The position numbers were made by a program, and so were the translations under genes. From Dactylococcopsis salina PCC 8305 (GTDB lineage: Bacteria; Cyanobacteriota; Cyanobacteriia; Cyanobacteriales; Rubidibacteraceae): a stretch of 64,000 nucleotides of DNA. Below are positions 1 through 7,689 of the stretch, piece by piece. The stretch covers positions 434,001 through 498,000 of the forward strand of contig NC_019780.1 of assembly GCF_000317615.1 (NCBI RefSeq). Direction: 5' to 3'. Under the pieces are notes generated by a model that worked only from the letters and a program-made list of their open reading frames with translations, did no database searches and was not told the origin of the DNA. Each line of letters begins with the position of its first letter. Position 1 is the first letter of the stretch.

Positions 1-1
1 T

Positions 2-139
2 TTTGAAGCAACTTATTATTATCCTGTTAATGATAATTTTGCCCTCGTTCCCGCCGTTTACGTGATTGCAAATCCCAATAATTTTGAAGATAACGGTACA
101 ATTTTTGTCGGTAATCTCAGAATGCAATTTAGCTTCTAA
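2..139 (+). CDS. 3' end of an outer-membrane porin (partial)
   Basis: Only the last 45 codons and the stop are inside the window; the gene begins before base 1. The readable tail is rich in alternating hydrophobic and aromatic residues and ends NLRMQFSF. A terminal phenylalanine on an amphipathic strand is the usual C-terminal signal of Gram-negative beta-barrel proteins. The tail resembles the cyanobacterial SLH/OprB-type porins, of which a complete copy lies at 27431-28936 and also ends in Phe. The family is inferred from this tail only, and the N-terminal SLH domain expected for such porins cannot be checked here. Confidence 0.6.
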   Translation, partial: FEATYYYPVNDNFALVPAVYVIANPNNFEDNGTIFVGNLRMQFSF

Positions 140-147
140 AACAGTAT

Positions 148-198
148 GGTGACAAAGTGACTGATTAAAGTCTTAGCTTTGACGGAAATTTTGTCACC
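148..198. terminator. Inverted repeat after the partial porin gene
   Basis: GGTGACAAA (148-156) and TTTGTCACC (190-198) are perfect 9-bp complements separated by 33 bases, starting 9 bases after the porin stop codon. This could fold as a long-loop terminator or be a protein-binding inverted repeat. There is no T-run, so the terminator reading is tentative. From 199 to 343 nothing further was recognised. Confidence 0.35.
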
Positions 199-343
199 TC
201 GATCGAGCATAAGAATAACAGAAGACTGAATCTTGAAAAGAGGTAGATGGTGGCGCTAAGAAATACAATAAACTTGGCGACACATTATTGATCGATTCCA
301 ACACCGATCGCATAGCCACTGTAGAAAAACCACGGTAACTTAG

Positions 344-1114
344 TTATTTTTTAGCAATAACCAGCATTTCAAAATCTTCGGTTGTTAACTTGTCATTTCT
401 GGAAAATGCTCCCAACTTTGCTCCATAGATATCAATTTTTCTATATTCAAGGGACTTTAACAACCAATTAATTTCACTGGGAACGTAATATCTTTCGTTG
501 CATTCGAGAGTTTTTTTATTTCCCAAATCATCTTCTATTTCTGTAATATTGTGGTCTCGAAACGTCATTAAATCGAAGGTATTGCTTCGATAGGTTGCAT
601 TTCCTTCTTCTGTTTTTGAAGCACAAAATTTTTCAACCGAATGATAGAGTGGGAATAACCCATTTAAGGTTGTAAAGATCAATTTACTATTTTCTTTGAG
701 TGATTTTGTCACAGACTTCAGTATCTCATAATTCATTTCATCTGTTTCCATCAATGGGAATCCGCCTTCACAAAGCATGATTGCAACATCAAATTCTTTG
801 TTAAAGGAAAGGTATCTTGCATCTTGTTGTTGAAAATCAATTTTTAAATTGTCATTTTCGGCTTTTTCCGTCGCTCTGGTTAGGAGAGTTTCCGAGAGAT
901 CAATCCCAGTAATCGTATATCCTCTCCTTGATAATTCTATTGTATGTCTGCCCGTTCCGCATCCAACATCTAATATTTTTAATGACTGATTAAAACTGAT
1001 CTCTCTTTCTATGAAATCACATTCGCCAATCGTCCCTTGAGTAAAACTTTCATTGTCATATTTTAATCCGTAATTTTCAAACAGAGATTCATACCATTGT
1101 TTTTTCATCATCAA
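344..1114 (-). CDS. Class I SAM-dependent methyltransferase
   Basis: A 256-residue cytosolic protein with a Rossmann-like methyltransferase core. Motif I reads LDVGCGTGRHTIEL (about residues 48-61), followed by the acidic end of strand beta2 in GIDLSETLL and a motif-II-like QQDARYLSF. These residues bind S-adenosylmethionine. The substrate cannot be told from sequence; small-molecule methyltransferases of this general type act on very different acceptors. Three consecutive Met codons open the frame, so the start is uncertain by one or two codons. It is a single gene on the minus strand, separated by about 120 bases from hemE, whose terminator-like hairpin lies between them. The short AT-rich upstream region shows no clear promoter. 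Confidence 0.85.
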   Translation of the reverse strand: MMMKKQWYESLFENYGLKYDNESFTQGTIGECDFIEREISFNQSLKILDVGCGTGRHTIELSRRGYTITGIDLSETLLTRATEKAENDNLKIDFQQQDARYLSFNKEFDVAIMLCEGGFPLMETDEMNYEILKSVTKSLKENSKLIFTTLNGLFPLYHSVEKFCASKTEEGNATYRSNTFDLMTFRDHNITEIEDDLGNKKTLECNERYYVPSEINWLLKSLEYRKIDIYGAKLGAFSRNDKLTTEDFEMLVIAKK

Positions 1115-1203
1115 GTTCCTTAATAATTGATTGATGCAGAGATCAATAATAATATTATAGAGTTCATTTGAAAAAAGTAAATTTTTTGAGCTTTGTTTGA
1201 CTG

Positions 1204-1222
1204 GGGTGAGAAAAACTCACCC
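1204..1222 (-). terminator. Hairpin downstream of hemE
   Basis: GGGTGAG (1204-1210), AAAAA loop, CTCACCC (1216-1222): a perfect 7-bp stem 13 bases after the hemE stop. No U-run follows on the minus strand. The same GGGTGAG/CTCACCC stem recurs at 15972-15992 after another gene. Confidence 0.55.
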
Positions 1223-1235
1223 GTTTAACTTAATT

Positions 1236-2288
1236 CTAAATCAATGAAGTGGCTTGTTTCGCTACTTCAAAGAAATGTCTGACATTATCTTCAGGTGTTC
1301 CAGGTAAAACCCCATGACCAAGATTTAAAATATGTCCTTGGTTTTTTCCTTTGCGAATGGTTTCTAAAACGCGATCGCGGATGAAATCTTGTGACCCAAA
1401 TAAAACCCCAGGATCGATATTTCCTTGAACTTTTACCCCTTTTCCCAACCGTTGTCTGGCTTCGGCTAAATCGACTGTCCAATCAACACTAATAATATCA
1501 AATCCTGTATTTCCCATCCGTTCTAAAACACCAGCACTACCGCTAATATAAAGAATTAATGGCGTATCGGGATGAGTCTGTTTCACTTTTTCAATGACTC
1601 TTTTTTGATAAGGTTGAGCAAAGGTTTCATAATCTTGAGGAGACAATTGACCCGCCCAAGAATCAAACATTTGTACCACTTGTGCGCCGCTATCAATCTG
1701 ATAACAAATATAACGCGCGATCGAATCAGCAACTTTCCCTAAAAATTGATGTAATAATTGGGGATTTTGAAACGCCATTCCTTTGATATTAGAATAGTTT
1801 TTAGAAGTTTTTCCTTCAATTGCATAAGCGCCCAACGTCCAAGGCGCACCGACAAACCCTAAAACGGTCGATTGATTTCCCACTTCTTCTCGTAAAGTTT
1901 TCAGGATGGTTTTAATGAAGGGAAGAGACGTTTCTGGATCAAGAGGACGCATTTGATCCACTTGTTCTTGAGTTCGTATCGGCGGATCAATGACTGGCCC
2001 CTTGCTTTCAACAATATCAAAATCAATTCCCATCCCAGGGAGAGGGGTGAGAATATCAGAGAAGAGAATCACACCATCGGGTTGAAACGCCCGCCAGGGT
2101 TGTAGAGAAATCTCAATGGCGAGATCGGGATTTTCCGATCTTTCTCGGAAACTGGGATATTTATCCCGTAAATCCCGATATTCTTTCATATAACGTCCTG
2201 CTTGACGCATCATCCAAACGGGAGGACGTGATACACTTTCCCCACGAGCTACTTTTAACAAAGAAGGAAGTTCATTTTGACTTGACAT
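1236..2288 (-). CDS. hemE: Uroporphyrinogen decarboxylase
   Basis: Converts uroporphyrinogen III to coproporphyrinogen III by four decarboxylations, in the tetrapyrrole pathway that feeds heme, chlorophyll and bilins. The family signature [18 protein letters not shown] is near the N-terminus; its arginines bind the substrate carboxylates. The catalytic aspartate is in the conserved [15 protein letters not shown] segment, and the C-terminal region contains [16 protein letters not shown]. The product is about 350 residues, normal for the family. The frame is open for 11 codons further upstream, but the second ATG (2288), giving [11 protein letters not shown], matches where cyanobacterial HemE proteins normally begin. 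It appears monocistronic with a hairpin after the stop. Confidence 0.97.
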   Translation of the reverse strand: MSSQNELPSLLKVARGESVSRPPVWMMRQAGRYMKEYRDLRDKYPSFRERSENPDLAIEISLQPWRAFQPDGVILFSDILTPLPGMGIDFDIVESKGPVIDPPIRTQEQVDQMRPLDPETSLPFIKTILKTLREEVGNQSTVLGFVGAPWTLGAYAIEGKTSKNYSNIKGMAFQNPQLLHQFLGKVADSIARYICYQIDSGAQVVQMFDSWAGQLSPQDYETFAQPYQKRVIEKVKQTHPDTPLILYISGSAGVLERMGNTGFDIISVDWTVDLAEARQRLGKGVKVQGNIDPGVLFGSQDFIRDRVLETIRKGKNQGHILNLGHGVLPGTPEDNVRHFFEVAKQATSLI

Positions 2289-2410
2289 AGGTTGATCTGA
2301 TCCGATTTTTTTTAAACGCATTCGTTAGCTTATCATTTTGTTTTCTGCAATTGTGATAACTCCCTTAAAAATGCAAAAATTTGATATGTTATGTCAGGTT
2401 CGCTCAACCA

Positions 2411-2580
2411 ATGATAAAAAGTAGGTTGGGTGGAGAGTAGCGAAACCCAACACCAATTATAAACAATTGATAAAAAGTAGGTTGGGTGGAGAGTAGCGAA
2501 ACCCAACACCAATTATAAACAATTGATAAAAAGTAGGTTGGGTGGAGAGTAGCGAAACCCAACACCAATTATAAACAATT
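2411..2580. repeat. Three tandem copies of the GTTGGGT hairpin repeat
   Basis: The unit GTAGGTTGGGTGGAGAGTAG continues through CGAAACCCAACACCAATTAT and begins at 2421, 2477 and 2533, an exact 56-base period. Each unit can pair GTTGGGT with ACCCAAC. Single copies of the same family are scattered through the window, for example at 31725, 40783 and 45508. The array lies between hemE and the small gene at 2615. Confidence 0.9.
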
Positions 2581-2614
2581 ACCCGATCGTAAGAAAGCTA
2601 ATGGAGATATAATA

Positions 2615-2971
2615 ATGGAACGTCAAGCTCTGCATGATCGTTTTATCACATTAACTTGGCAAGAGCAACTCGGAAATATTGCTTCTACGTTAGGAAAAAT
2701 TTCTCAACAAGTTAACATTCCTGAACAAGATAAATTAACAACCTTTTTATTAAGAGAAGGGGCGTTAATGATTGAATGGTGTGCGAGTAATGTTCCTGCT
2801 GATTATCATCTTGAATTAGCGGGATTACAAAAGGAATTATTAGCATGGAAAGAGTCTTTTTCCGAAACAAACGCTAGACAGCTTCTTGCTTTACATCTTT
2901 CTAATCAGCGCGAACGACTTTTAGAAATGTCTGGATTGTTAACAAAAGGAGAAAACTTAGCAGAAGCCTAA
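2615..2971 (+). CDS. Small conserved-looking protein of unknown function upstream of cpcF
   Basis: 118 residues, no signal peptide, no membrane segment and no motif that I recognise. The sequence is largely helical in composition, with leucine- and glutamate-rich stretches such as LHLSNQRERLLEMSGLL, and contains one cysteine (EWCASN). It has an ATG start preceded by GGAGATATAATA, a plausible ribosome binding site. It ends 56 bases before the cpcF-like gene on the same strand, so the two may be co-transcribed. That neighbour is the only hint of function: a link to phycobilisome assembly is possible but unproven. Codon use looks like that of the neighbouring genes. Confidence 0.7.
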   Translation: MERQALHDRFITLTWQEQLGNIASTLGKISQQVNIPEQDKLTTFLLREGALMIEWCASNVPADYHLELAGLQKELLAWKESFSETNARQLLALHLSNQRERLLEMSGLLTKGENLAEA

Positions 2972-3027
2972 GCAATTCAGTTATTATAGTTGAAAACTAA
3001 TAACATTCATTTATCTTAGATTGAGTT

Positions 3028-3648
3028 TTGTCAGAATCTTTAATTCAAGCAGTAGAAAAAGCCAGTTCCTCGGAAGAGTTAGTGAAAGCCGTATGGGCGT
3101 TAAGTCGCAGTCAATCAGAAGCGGCGATTCCGATGCTGATTAAAGTGTTAGGGTTTAATAATCCTGGGGCTGCGATCGCGGCGGTGGAAGGATTAGTGCA
3201 ATTGGGAGATGTTGCCGTCCCCACCTTAATTAGTGATCTAGATGGGTATGATTATGGGGCGAGGGCGTGGGCAATTCGTGCTTTATCCAGAATTAAACAT
3301 CCCCAAACTCTAGAGATTTTATTAGACGCTGCGACTAGCGATTTTTCCCTCAGTGTGCGTCGCGGGGCTGCGAAGGGGTTGGGAGAGTTACGGTGGGATC
3401 AATTGTCTCCAGAGGCGCGAGAGAGGGTGCAGCAGAAGGTTTTGGAGGCACTGCAAACAGTGGCAAAAGATGAGGAGTGGATTGTTCGTTACGCGGCGAT
3501 CGTGGGGTTAGAATCATTGGCGAGAAATGCTTTTGCTGAGGAGATTCGGGAGTATTTACAGCAACGGTTAGGGGTAGAAGCAGATTTAACCGTTCGATCG
3601 AGGATACAGTTAACGTTTGATTTCATTGGGAAAATCGGGAACCAGTAA
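3028..3648 (+). CDS. cpcF: CpcF-type phycocyanobilin lyase subunit (HEAT-repeat)
   Basis: 206 residues made almost entirely of HEAT-like helical repeats. Recognisable blocks are IPMLIKVLGFNNPGAAIAAV, YDYGARAWAIRALSRI and FSLSVRRGAAKGLGELRW, which match my recollection of CpcF/PecF proteins. CpcF acts with CpcE to attach phycocyanobilin to the alpha subunit of phycocyanin, in the cytoplasm. No cpcE or phycocyanin structural gene is in the window, so this is an orphan copy. It could instead be another E/F-type lyase or an NblB-like protein. The start must be the TTG at 3028 or a later codon, because an in-frame stop lies at 3022-3024. The 3' end overlaps the convergent Uma2 gene by 39 bases. 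Confidence 0.75.
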   Translation: MSESLIQAVEKASSSEELVKAVWALSRSQSEAAIPMLIKVLGFNNPGAAIAAVEGLVQLGDVAVPTLISDLDGYDYGARAWAIRALSRIKHPQTLEILLDAATSDFSLSVRRGAAKGLGELRWDQLSPEARERVQQKVLEALQTVAKDEEWIVRYAAIVGLESLARNAFAEEIREYLQQRLGVEADLTVRSRIQLTFDFIGKIGNQ

Positions 3649-4086
3649 AGACTGTTTGAGTTCTCTTTCTGGACGATAAAACGTGATTTTTCCTTCTTGA
3701 TTACATAACCAAACCTCGATCGCGCCCTCGGCAAAGTAGAAATTTTTCTTAACATCTATTTCCCGAATTGTATTCCCATCCGATTTAACCTCGATACAAA
3801 TTTCTGGCGCGATCGAGGCAGAAATATCATTTTCAATTTGATTAAATCTGGCTTCGGAACACCAAACCACATCAGCAACTTTAACTCCAGCGGCGGTATT
3901 AATCGCACATTCTGGCATCACTTCTCCTGTATTAAGCAAAGATTCTAATAAGCGTTGGATTCTTCCTTGATAAAAAGAATGTTTAATTTTTACGGGACTC
4001 ATTACAATTTGTCCCCATTGATTTAATTCGATTTTGAATGGTAAATTTTGCAGTTGCTGATTCGTACAAACTTCTTCCCATTTCAT
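3610..4086 (-). CDS. Uma2-family (DUF820) PD-(D/E)XK nuclease-like protein
   Basis: 158 residues of the Uma2/DUF820 family, which is greatly expanded in cyanobacteria and has a restriction-endonuclease fold. The catalytic-type positions are visible as an acidic residue in GVKVADVVW, then EICIEVKSDGNT (the ExK element), followed by KKNFYFAEGAIEVWLCN. No role is established for most members; many are thought to be linked to mobile elements. Its C-terminus overlaps the end of the convergent cpcF by 39 bases. A second, longer Uma2 protein is encoded at 51147-51710. Confidence 0.85.
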   Translation of the reverse strand: MKWEEVCTNQQLQNLPFKIELNQWGQIVMSPVKIKHSFYQGRIQRLLESLLNTGEVMPECAINTAAGVKVADVVWCSEARFNQIENDISASIAPEICIEVKSDGNTIREIDVKKNFYFAEGAIEVWLCNQEGKITFYRPERELKQSLLVPDFPNEIKR

Positions 4087-4403
4087 ATTATGATTAATTA
4101 ACTGTTATATAGCGCTATAGCAATCCCAAATCTTATGTAAAAAATTGATTTATGAAAGCCCCCAGTATTGGGGGTTTGGGGGCAAAACAATTTACGAATC
4201 ACCTAGCGAATCACCTAGTATTGTTTATAATTGGTGTTGGGTTTCGTGTACAGACGTTCCATGGAACGTCTCTACCCAACCTACTTTTCTACTCATTATC
4301 ACCCCCTTTCAAAGCCGGAGCGAAGTGAGGAGGTTAGGGGGGGATTATCCTTACTAAAACTAGGGGGATAATAGGGGGCGATCGCGCCCCAGAATGAGAT
4401 TAA
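4087..4403. repeat. Repeat-filled intergenic region
   Basis: This gap holds three kinds of repeat. At 4111-4145 there is a TATAGC...AATCTTATGTAAAAA end resembling that at 5033-5056. At 4157-4187 there is a G/C hairpin repeat (GCCCCCAGTATTGGGGG). At 4221-4287 there is a GTTGGGT-family copy whose centre is the palindrome AGACGTTCCATGGAACGTCT. At 4300-4345 is a CCCCCTTTCAAAG...TTAGGGGGGG element. The open frames here are made of repeat sequence and are not called as genes. Confidence 0.8.
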
Positions 4404-4772
4404 TTAATCCTCATCTAGAGGAATCCCAAATAAAACTTTTCCTTTCCCAAAATAGCGACCGAATTGTAACTCATAAACCTCATCTTCGTCTTGAGTTTCT
4501 ACCACTAAATTCGATCGAGGATAACCGACACAAAGCAAATTATATCCTTCCTCCTCTAACTGTAGAGACAACCCCATCGCTTCTGGGTGATAAATTTTCC
4601 CCTCAAGGCGTCGCACCGCGCAAGTGGTACAAGCGCCATTACGACAGGAAAAAGGGAGTTTAATCCCCTGTTCTTCCAGACTTTTGAGAATATACTGATC
4701 ATCAGGGATCATCGCTGTGTATTCAGTGTTTGCTTGACGATCGTAAATGTGAATTGAGTAGTAGCGTGTCAT
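4404..4772 (-). CDS. C-terminally extended [2Fe-2S] ferredoxin (FdC2/Fed3-like)
   Basis: About 122 residues from the ATG at 4772; the frame opens ten codons earlier, but MTRYYSIHIYDR fits the family start. The plant-type ferredoxin cluster ligands are present: FSCRNGACTTC gives CX4CX2C and the fourth cysteine is in YNLLCVGYP. After the fourth cysteine the protein is longer than standard PetF, with VETQDEDEVYELQFGRYFG, an extension I associate with the FdC2-type ferredoxins of cyanobacteria and chloroplasts. It is a cytosolic/stromal-side electron carrier whose specific partner is not clear. It runs alone on the minus strand, divergent from tRNA-Ser. Confidence 0.88.
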   Translation of the reverse strand: MTRYYSIHIYDRQANTEYTAMIPDDQYILKSLEEQGIKLPFSCRNGACTTCAVRRLEGKIYHPEAMGLSLQLEEEGYNLLCVGYPRSNLVVETQDEDEVYELQFGRYFGKGKVLFGIPLDED

Positions 4773-4847
4773 TAGAGAATAAATTTCAGATAAAGTTTGC
4801 AAAAAACGGAACGCTTATAGTATGATTGTAAATCGCGGTACAACCCT

Positions 4848-4934
4848 GGAGAGGTGGCCGAGTGGTTTAAGGCGCAGCATTGGAAATGCTGTATAGGGGA
4901 AACTCTATCGAGGGTTCGAATCCCTCCCTCTCCG
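4848..4934 (+). tRNA. tRNA-Ser (anticodon GGA)
   Basis: An 87-nt cloverleaf with acceptor stem GGAGAGG (4848-4854) paired to CCTCTCC (4927-4933) and discriminator G. The anticodon arm CAGCA-TTGGAAA-TGCTG places GGA as the anticodon. There is a long variable arm (TATAGGGGAAACTCTA), as expected of a class II tRNA, and the T arm contains GGTTCGAATCC. CCA is not encoded. The D arm has the usual GTGGCCGAGTGG start. Confidence 0.97.
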
Positions 4935-5193
4935 TTCTCCTCTGGAGCGATTTCGGATTAACGTCCGCAATCAGTGGAGGCGATTTTTTCAGTAAAAATT
5001 CTTGTAGAGGAGAGAAAAAGCGACTCATATAGCAGTTCTAAATCTTATGTAAAAATTTGATGAACTATTCCCCCCTTTCAAAGTAGGGTGGGCAAGGCAA
5101 ACCCTACGATCAATGAGCGAGTTAATTACTGTAACTTGACTTTTCCAAAATGGTATTACCAACCTGATCATGTTGCTATAAAGTTAGTTTAAA
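4935..5193. repeat. Intergenic repeats after tRNA-Ser
   Basis: The sequence contains a TATAGCAGTTCTAAATCTTA end (from 5033), a CCCCCCTTTCAAAG half-site (5070-5083), and a 35-base repeat at 5083-5117 that is present as a perfect inverted copy at 19148-19182. It also holds a lone CAAAATGGTAT end (5146-5156) identical to the terminal repeat of the MITE-like elements at 45603-45977 and 60037-60139. No gene was seen. Confidence 0.75.
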
Positions 5194-5970
5194 TTAATCC
5201 GTATTTAATATGACTTGTAGCCAACGGGGAGGAGACGGAATTGGGTTTCCTAAGCGGTTTAAAATTAGTAGAGAAACTAAATGTACCGCAAACACATAAA
5301 TGATGCTATTGAGGATAATTGTCGCCAGTGCGATCGCTTGTACTAACCATAAACTCGGCTGTGCTAATAATCCCAACTGTAAAAATCCCCATTCTAAAAA
5401 CTGAGTCATTTGAGAGGTAACATAAACCCATAAATCTTCTCCTAAGAAAATGGAGAGTAGCCAGAAACGAAAGAAAAACCCCAATGTGCCAATAATCGCC
5501 CCGATCGTAACCGATTGTCCCCAACCGAATCCTCGTCGCCAAAAAGCCCCTAATTGGAGTCCCATCACCCCATAGGGAATGACATATAAAATGCTGCGAG
5601 TGGGTCCCATCAAAATGGAAAGCAAGAGTCCCACCGTGATCACGCTCATTCCCGACGCTCGTCTCCCTCGTCGTAAATAAACCAGCGCGATCGGGATCGG
5701 GAAGAGTAAACGTAAAAGCGGACCCGGTGGAAAGTAAAAATTAATCAACCAAATTAAACTCGCCGCACTGGCGAGAAAAGCCGTTTCCACCATCACGATC
5801 GCGCGACTTCCCACAGTAAATGTCACCGTTTCTGGAGAAGAGGCGGGTTTTTCCTCATCTCCAGCATCCACCCAATTCACATCGGATGTGATTTCCCCTT
5901 CTTGATCGGAAGATGAGCCTCGATCGAAGTCCTCAGTATAATTACTCATTAGTGATTGAGTTCCGATCAT
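5194..5970 (-). CDS. DUF2232 integral membrane protein
   Basis: About 258 residues: a hydrophilic acidic N-terminus (DFDRGSSSDQEGEITSDVNW) and then roughly six to seven hydrophobic segments, including ETAFLASAASLIWLINFYF, ASGMSVITVGLLLSILMG and IILNSIIYVFAVHLVSLLIL. The pattern FPIPIALVYLRRGRRAS with PTRSILYVIPYGVMGLQLG matches the DUF2232 (YybS-like) family of multi-pass proteins, whose function is not firmly known. An inner ATG at 5949 (MSNYTEDFD) is an equally good start. It begins four bases after the stop of the upstream Crp-type regulator gene, which suggests one transcription unit. Confidence 0.82.
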   Translation of the reverse strand: MIGTQSLMSNYTEDFDRGSSSDQEGEITSDVNWVDAGDEEKPASSPETVTFTVGSRAIVMVETAFLASAASLIWLINFYFPPGPLLRLLFPIPIALVYLRRGRRASGMSVITVGLLLSILMGPTRSILYVIPYGVMGLQLGAFWRRGFGWGQSVTIGAIIGTLGFFFRFWLLSIFLGEDLWVYVTSQMTQFLEWGFLQLGLLAQPSLWLVQAIALATIILNSIIYVFAVHLVSLLILNRLGNPIPSPPRWLQVILNTD

Positions 5971-5973
5971 AAT

Positions 5974-6702
5974 CTATTCCAACAAGGAAGAGGAAGTGGA
6001 TAACACATCTTCTAAAGCACCTAAATTAGGAATATGTAAAGTGTGGTGTTCCCGTTTAATCAACTCTGCCTTTTCCAACTTCGCCAAAACTCGTGTTACC
6101 GTTTCTCGCGCCAATCCACTAAGACTGCTTAACTCGCGATGAGGAAGGTTAGGAATATCAACCCCTTGCTCTACGGGTTTTCCCTGTCCTTCTGCCAAAA
6201 ATAAAAGCACATCAGCGACGCGAGAGGTACTATCCGCTTCCCGAAGTCGTAAGCGACGATTAACTTGGCGTAATCGTTTCGCCATCAGTTGTGATAAACG
6301 AATCCCCACTAAAGGTTCTTTTTCCAAAACCTTGAGAAAATCTCCCGAAGGAATACTACAAATGCGTGTGGGAATGAGAGTAATAACATCAGTCGAACGA
6401 GGAACTTCATCCATCGCAGACATTTCCCCAAAGACTTCACCACTTCCCAAAATATTGAGAGTGACTTCTTTTCCTTGCTTATTGTAGGTGCGAATTTTCA
6501 CCCATCCTTCAATAATGAAATAAACCGAACCGCCCCAGTCATGTTCTAATAGAATCACCTGATTAGCAGGATGATTCCGAGAAACAATATGACAAATAAT
6601 TTCCCGTAAAGTTCCCTCTGGCAAACCCTCAAAAAACATTCCTGGGGAAAGGAGTTGGTCTAATTCTGCTTTTACGTTGCGAGCTGCTGTGGATTCTTCC
6701 AT
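5974..6702 (-). CDS. Crp/Fnr-family transcriptional regulator
   Basis: A cyclic-nucleotide-binding-like beta roll (about residues 20-130) is followed by a winged helix-turn-helix with recognition-helix segment LSSLSGLARETVTRVLAKLE. The pocket reads FGEMSAMDEVPRSTDV; a Gly-Glu pair and an Arg-Ser/Thr pair are the residues that contact cAMP in true CRPs, so ligand binding is plausible. No cysteine cluster for an Fnr-type iron-sulphur centre is evident. The ATG at 6702 (MEESTAARNVK) is chosen over the frame opening at 6768 because the extra N-terminus is not family-like. It is co-directional with the DUF2232 gene four bases downstream. It is not NtcA by the look of its helix, and its regulon cannot be given. 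Confidence 0.88.
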   Translation of the reverse strand: MEESTAARNVKAELDQLLSPGMFFEGLPEGTLREIICHIVSRNHPANQVILLEHDWGGSVYFIIEGWVKIRTYNKQGKEVTLNILGSGEVFGEMSAMDEVPRSTDVITLIPTRICSIPSGDFLKVLEKEPLVGIRLSQLMAKRLRQVNRRLRLREADSTSRVADVLLFLAEGQGKPVEQGVDIPNLPHRELSSLSGLARETVTRVLAKLEKAELIKREHHTLHIPNLGALEDVLSTSSSLLE

Positions 6703-6811
6703 ACTTCTAAAACACAAATGAGAGATCAATAATCGTATCAGTCTAGTATAACTTGAATTTGTGATCACCAGTAAGTCAATCTTAACGTTAATCGAGGTTT
6801 GACCCTGTGAC

Positions 6812-7672
6812 TTACAACGTACCGCGAAATAATCCTTGTGGGCGAAGTAGAAGCATTATCACCATAATTGCGAGAGCTACTCCTAGCTTATATTGTGAGC
6901 CTAAAACGGGAACACTTAATTCTTGCGCGATTCCAATGACATAAGCCCCCGTAATCGCCCCATAAGGATTACCAATTCCCCCTAAAATCACAGAAGCAAA
7001 AATCGGTAAAATTAAAAACCACCCCATATTGGGACGAACCGCCGTAATTAAACCATAGTTAGCCCCTGCTAAGGCGGTTAACACGCCAGCAATCATCCAA
7101 GTCCAAATTACAACCCGTTCAACATTAATTCCAGACACTCTGGCTAAATCAATGTTATCTGCTACCGCTCGCATTGCCTTTCCGATTTTGCTATTTTGAA
7201 GGAGAAAATGAAGGGCAATAATTGCGAGTAAAGATAAACCAATAGCAACGAGACGATAGAAAGCAACTTTCAGCCCAAAAATATCCAACGCGTTTAAAAC
7301 TGGCAAATCATAAGATTGATTACTCCCACCCCAAATTAATAAAATTGTACTACGAAGAAACAAAGCCAAACCAATGGAAATAATAATTAGAGTTGTCGGT
7401 TGAGCGCGAATTTTTCGCATCGGTTTCCAAAGGAAAACTTCTGTTAGTAACATGACAGCGACCGTTCCCACCGCACCCACTACCATTGATAGCCAAACAT
7501 TTAAGCCAGCAATATTTGTTACCCAAGTTAAATAAGCGCCTACTGTCATTAAATCACCTTGAGCAAAATTCGGTAAACGGAGAATGCCAAAAGTGAGAGT
7601 TAGTCCAACAGCGACGAGAGAAATAATACTACCAACGGCGAGTCCGTTGATCAAAAGTTGTGCAGTTTCCAT
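6812..7672 (-). CDS. Branched-chain/neutral amino-acid ABC permease (LivH/NatD-type)
   Basis: 286 residues with about eight transmembrane segments. It starts METAQLLINGLAVGSIISL and carries the family block LTFGILRLPNFAQGDLMTVGAY. The cytoplasmic loop SKIGKAMRAVADNIDLARVSGI corresponds to the region that contacts the ATPase. The family forms heteromeric inner-membrane pores with a LivM-type partner and two ATPases; in cyanobacteria the equivalent is the Nat uptake system. None of the partners is next to it here. Its start codon lies only 17 bases after the end of a tnpB gene transcribed in the same direction, so its native promoter has probably been displaced, or it may be read through from the element. 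Confidence 0.9.
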   Translation of the reverse strand: METAQLLINGLAVGSIISLVAVGLTLTFGILRLPNFAQGDLMTVGAYLTWVTNIAGLNVWLSMVVGAVGTVAVMLLTEVFLWKPMRKIRAQPTTLIIISIGLALFLRSTILLIWGGSNQSYDLPVLNALDIFGLKVAFYRLVAIGLSLLAIIALHFLLQNSKIGKAMRAVADNIDLARVSGINVERVVIWTWMIAGVLTALAGANYGLITAVRPNMGWFLILPIFASVILGGIGNPYGAITGAYVIGIAQELSVPVLGSQYKLGVALAIMVIMLLLRPQGLFRGTL

Positions 7673-7689
7673 GGTTTGTTAGAGATAAA

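Noticed and set aside
4145..4357. 70-codon plus-strand frame
   Set aside because: It is built entirely from dispersed repeat sequence and has no protein-like features.
5974..6702. NtcA assignment for the Crp-type regulator
   Set aside because: The recognition helix and N-terminus do not read like NtcA; only Crp/Fnr family membership can be supported.
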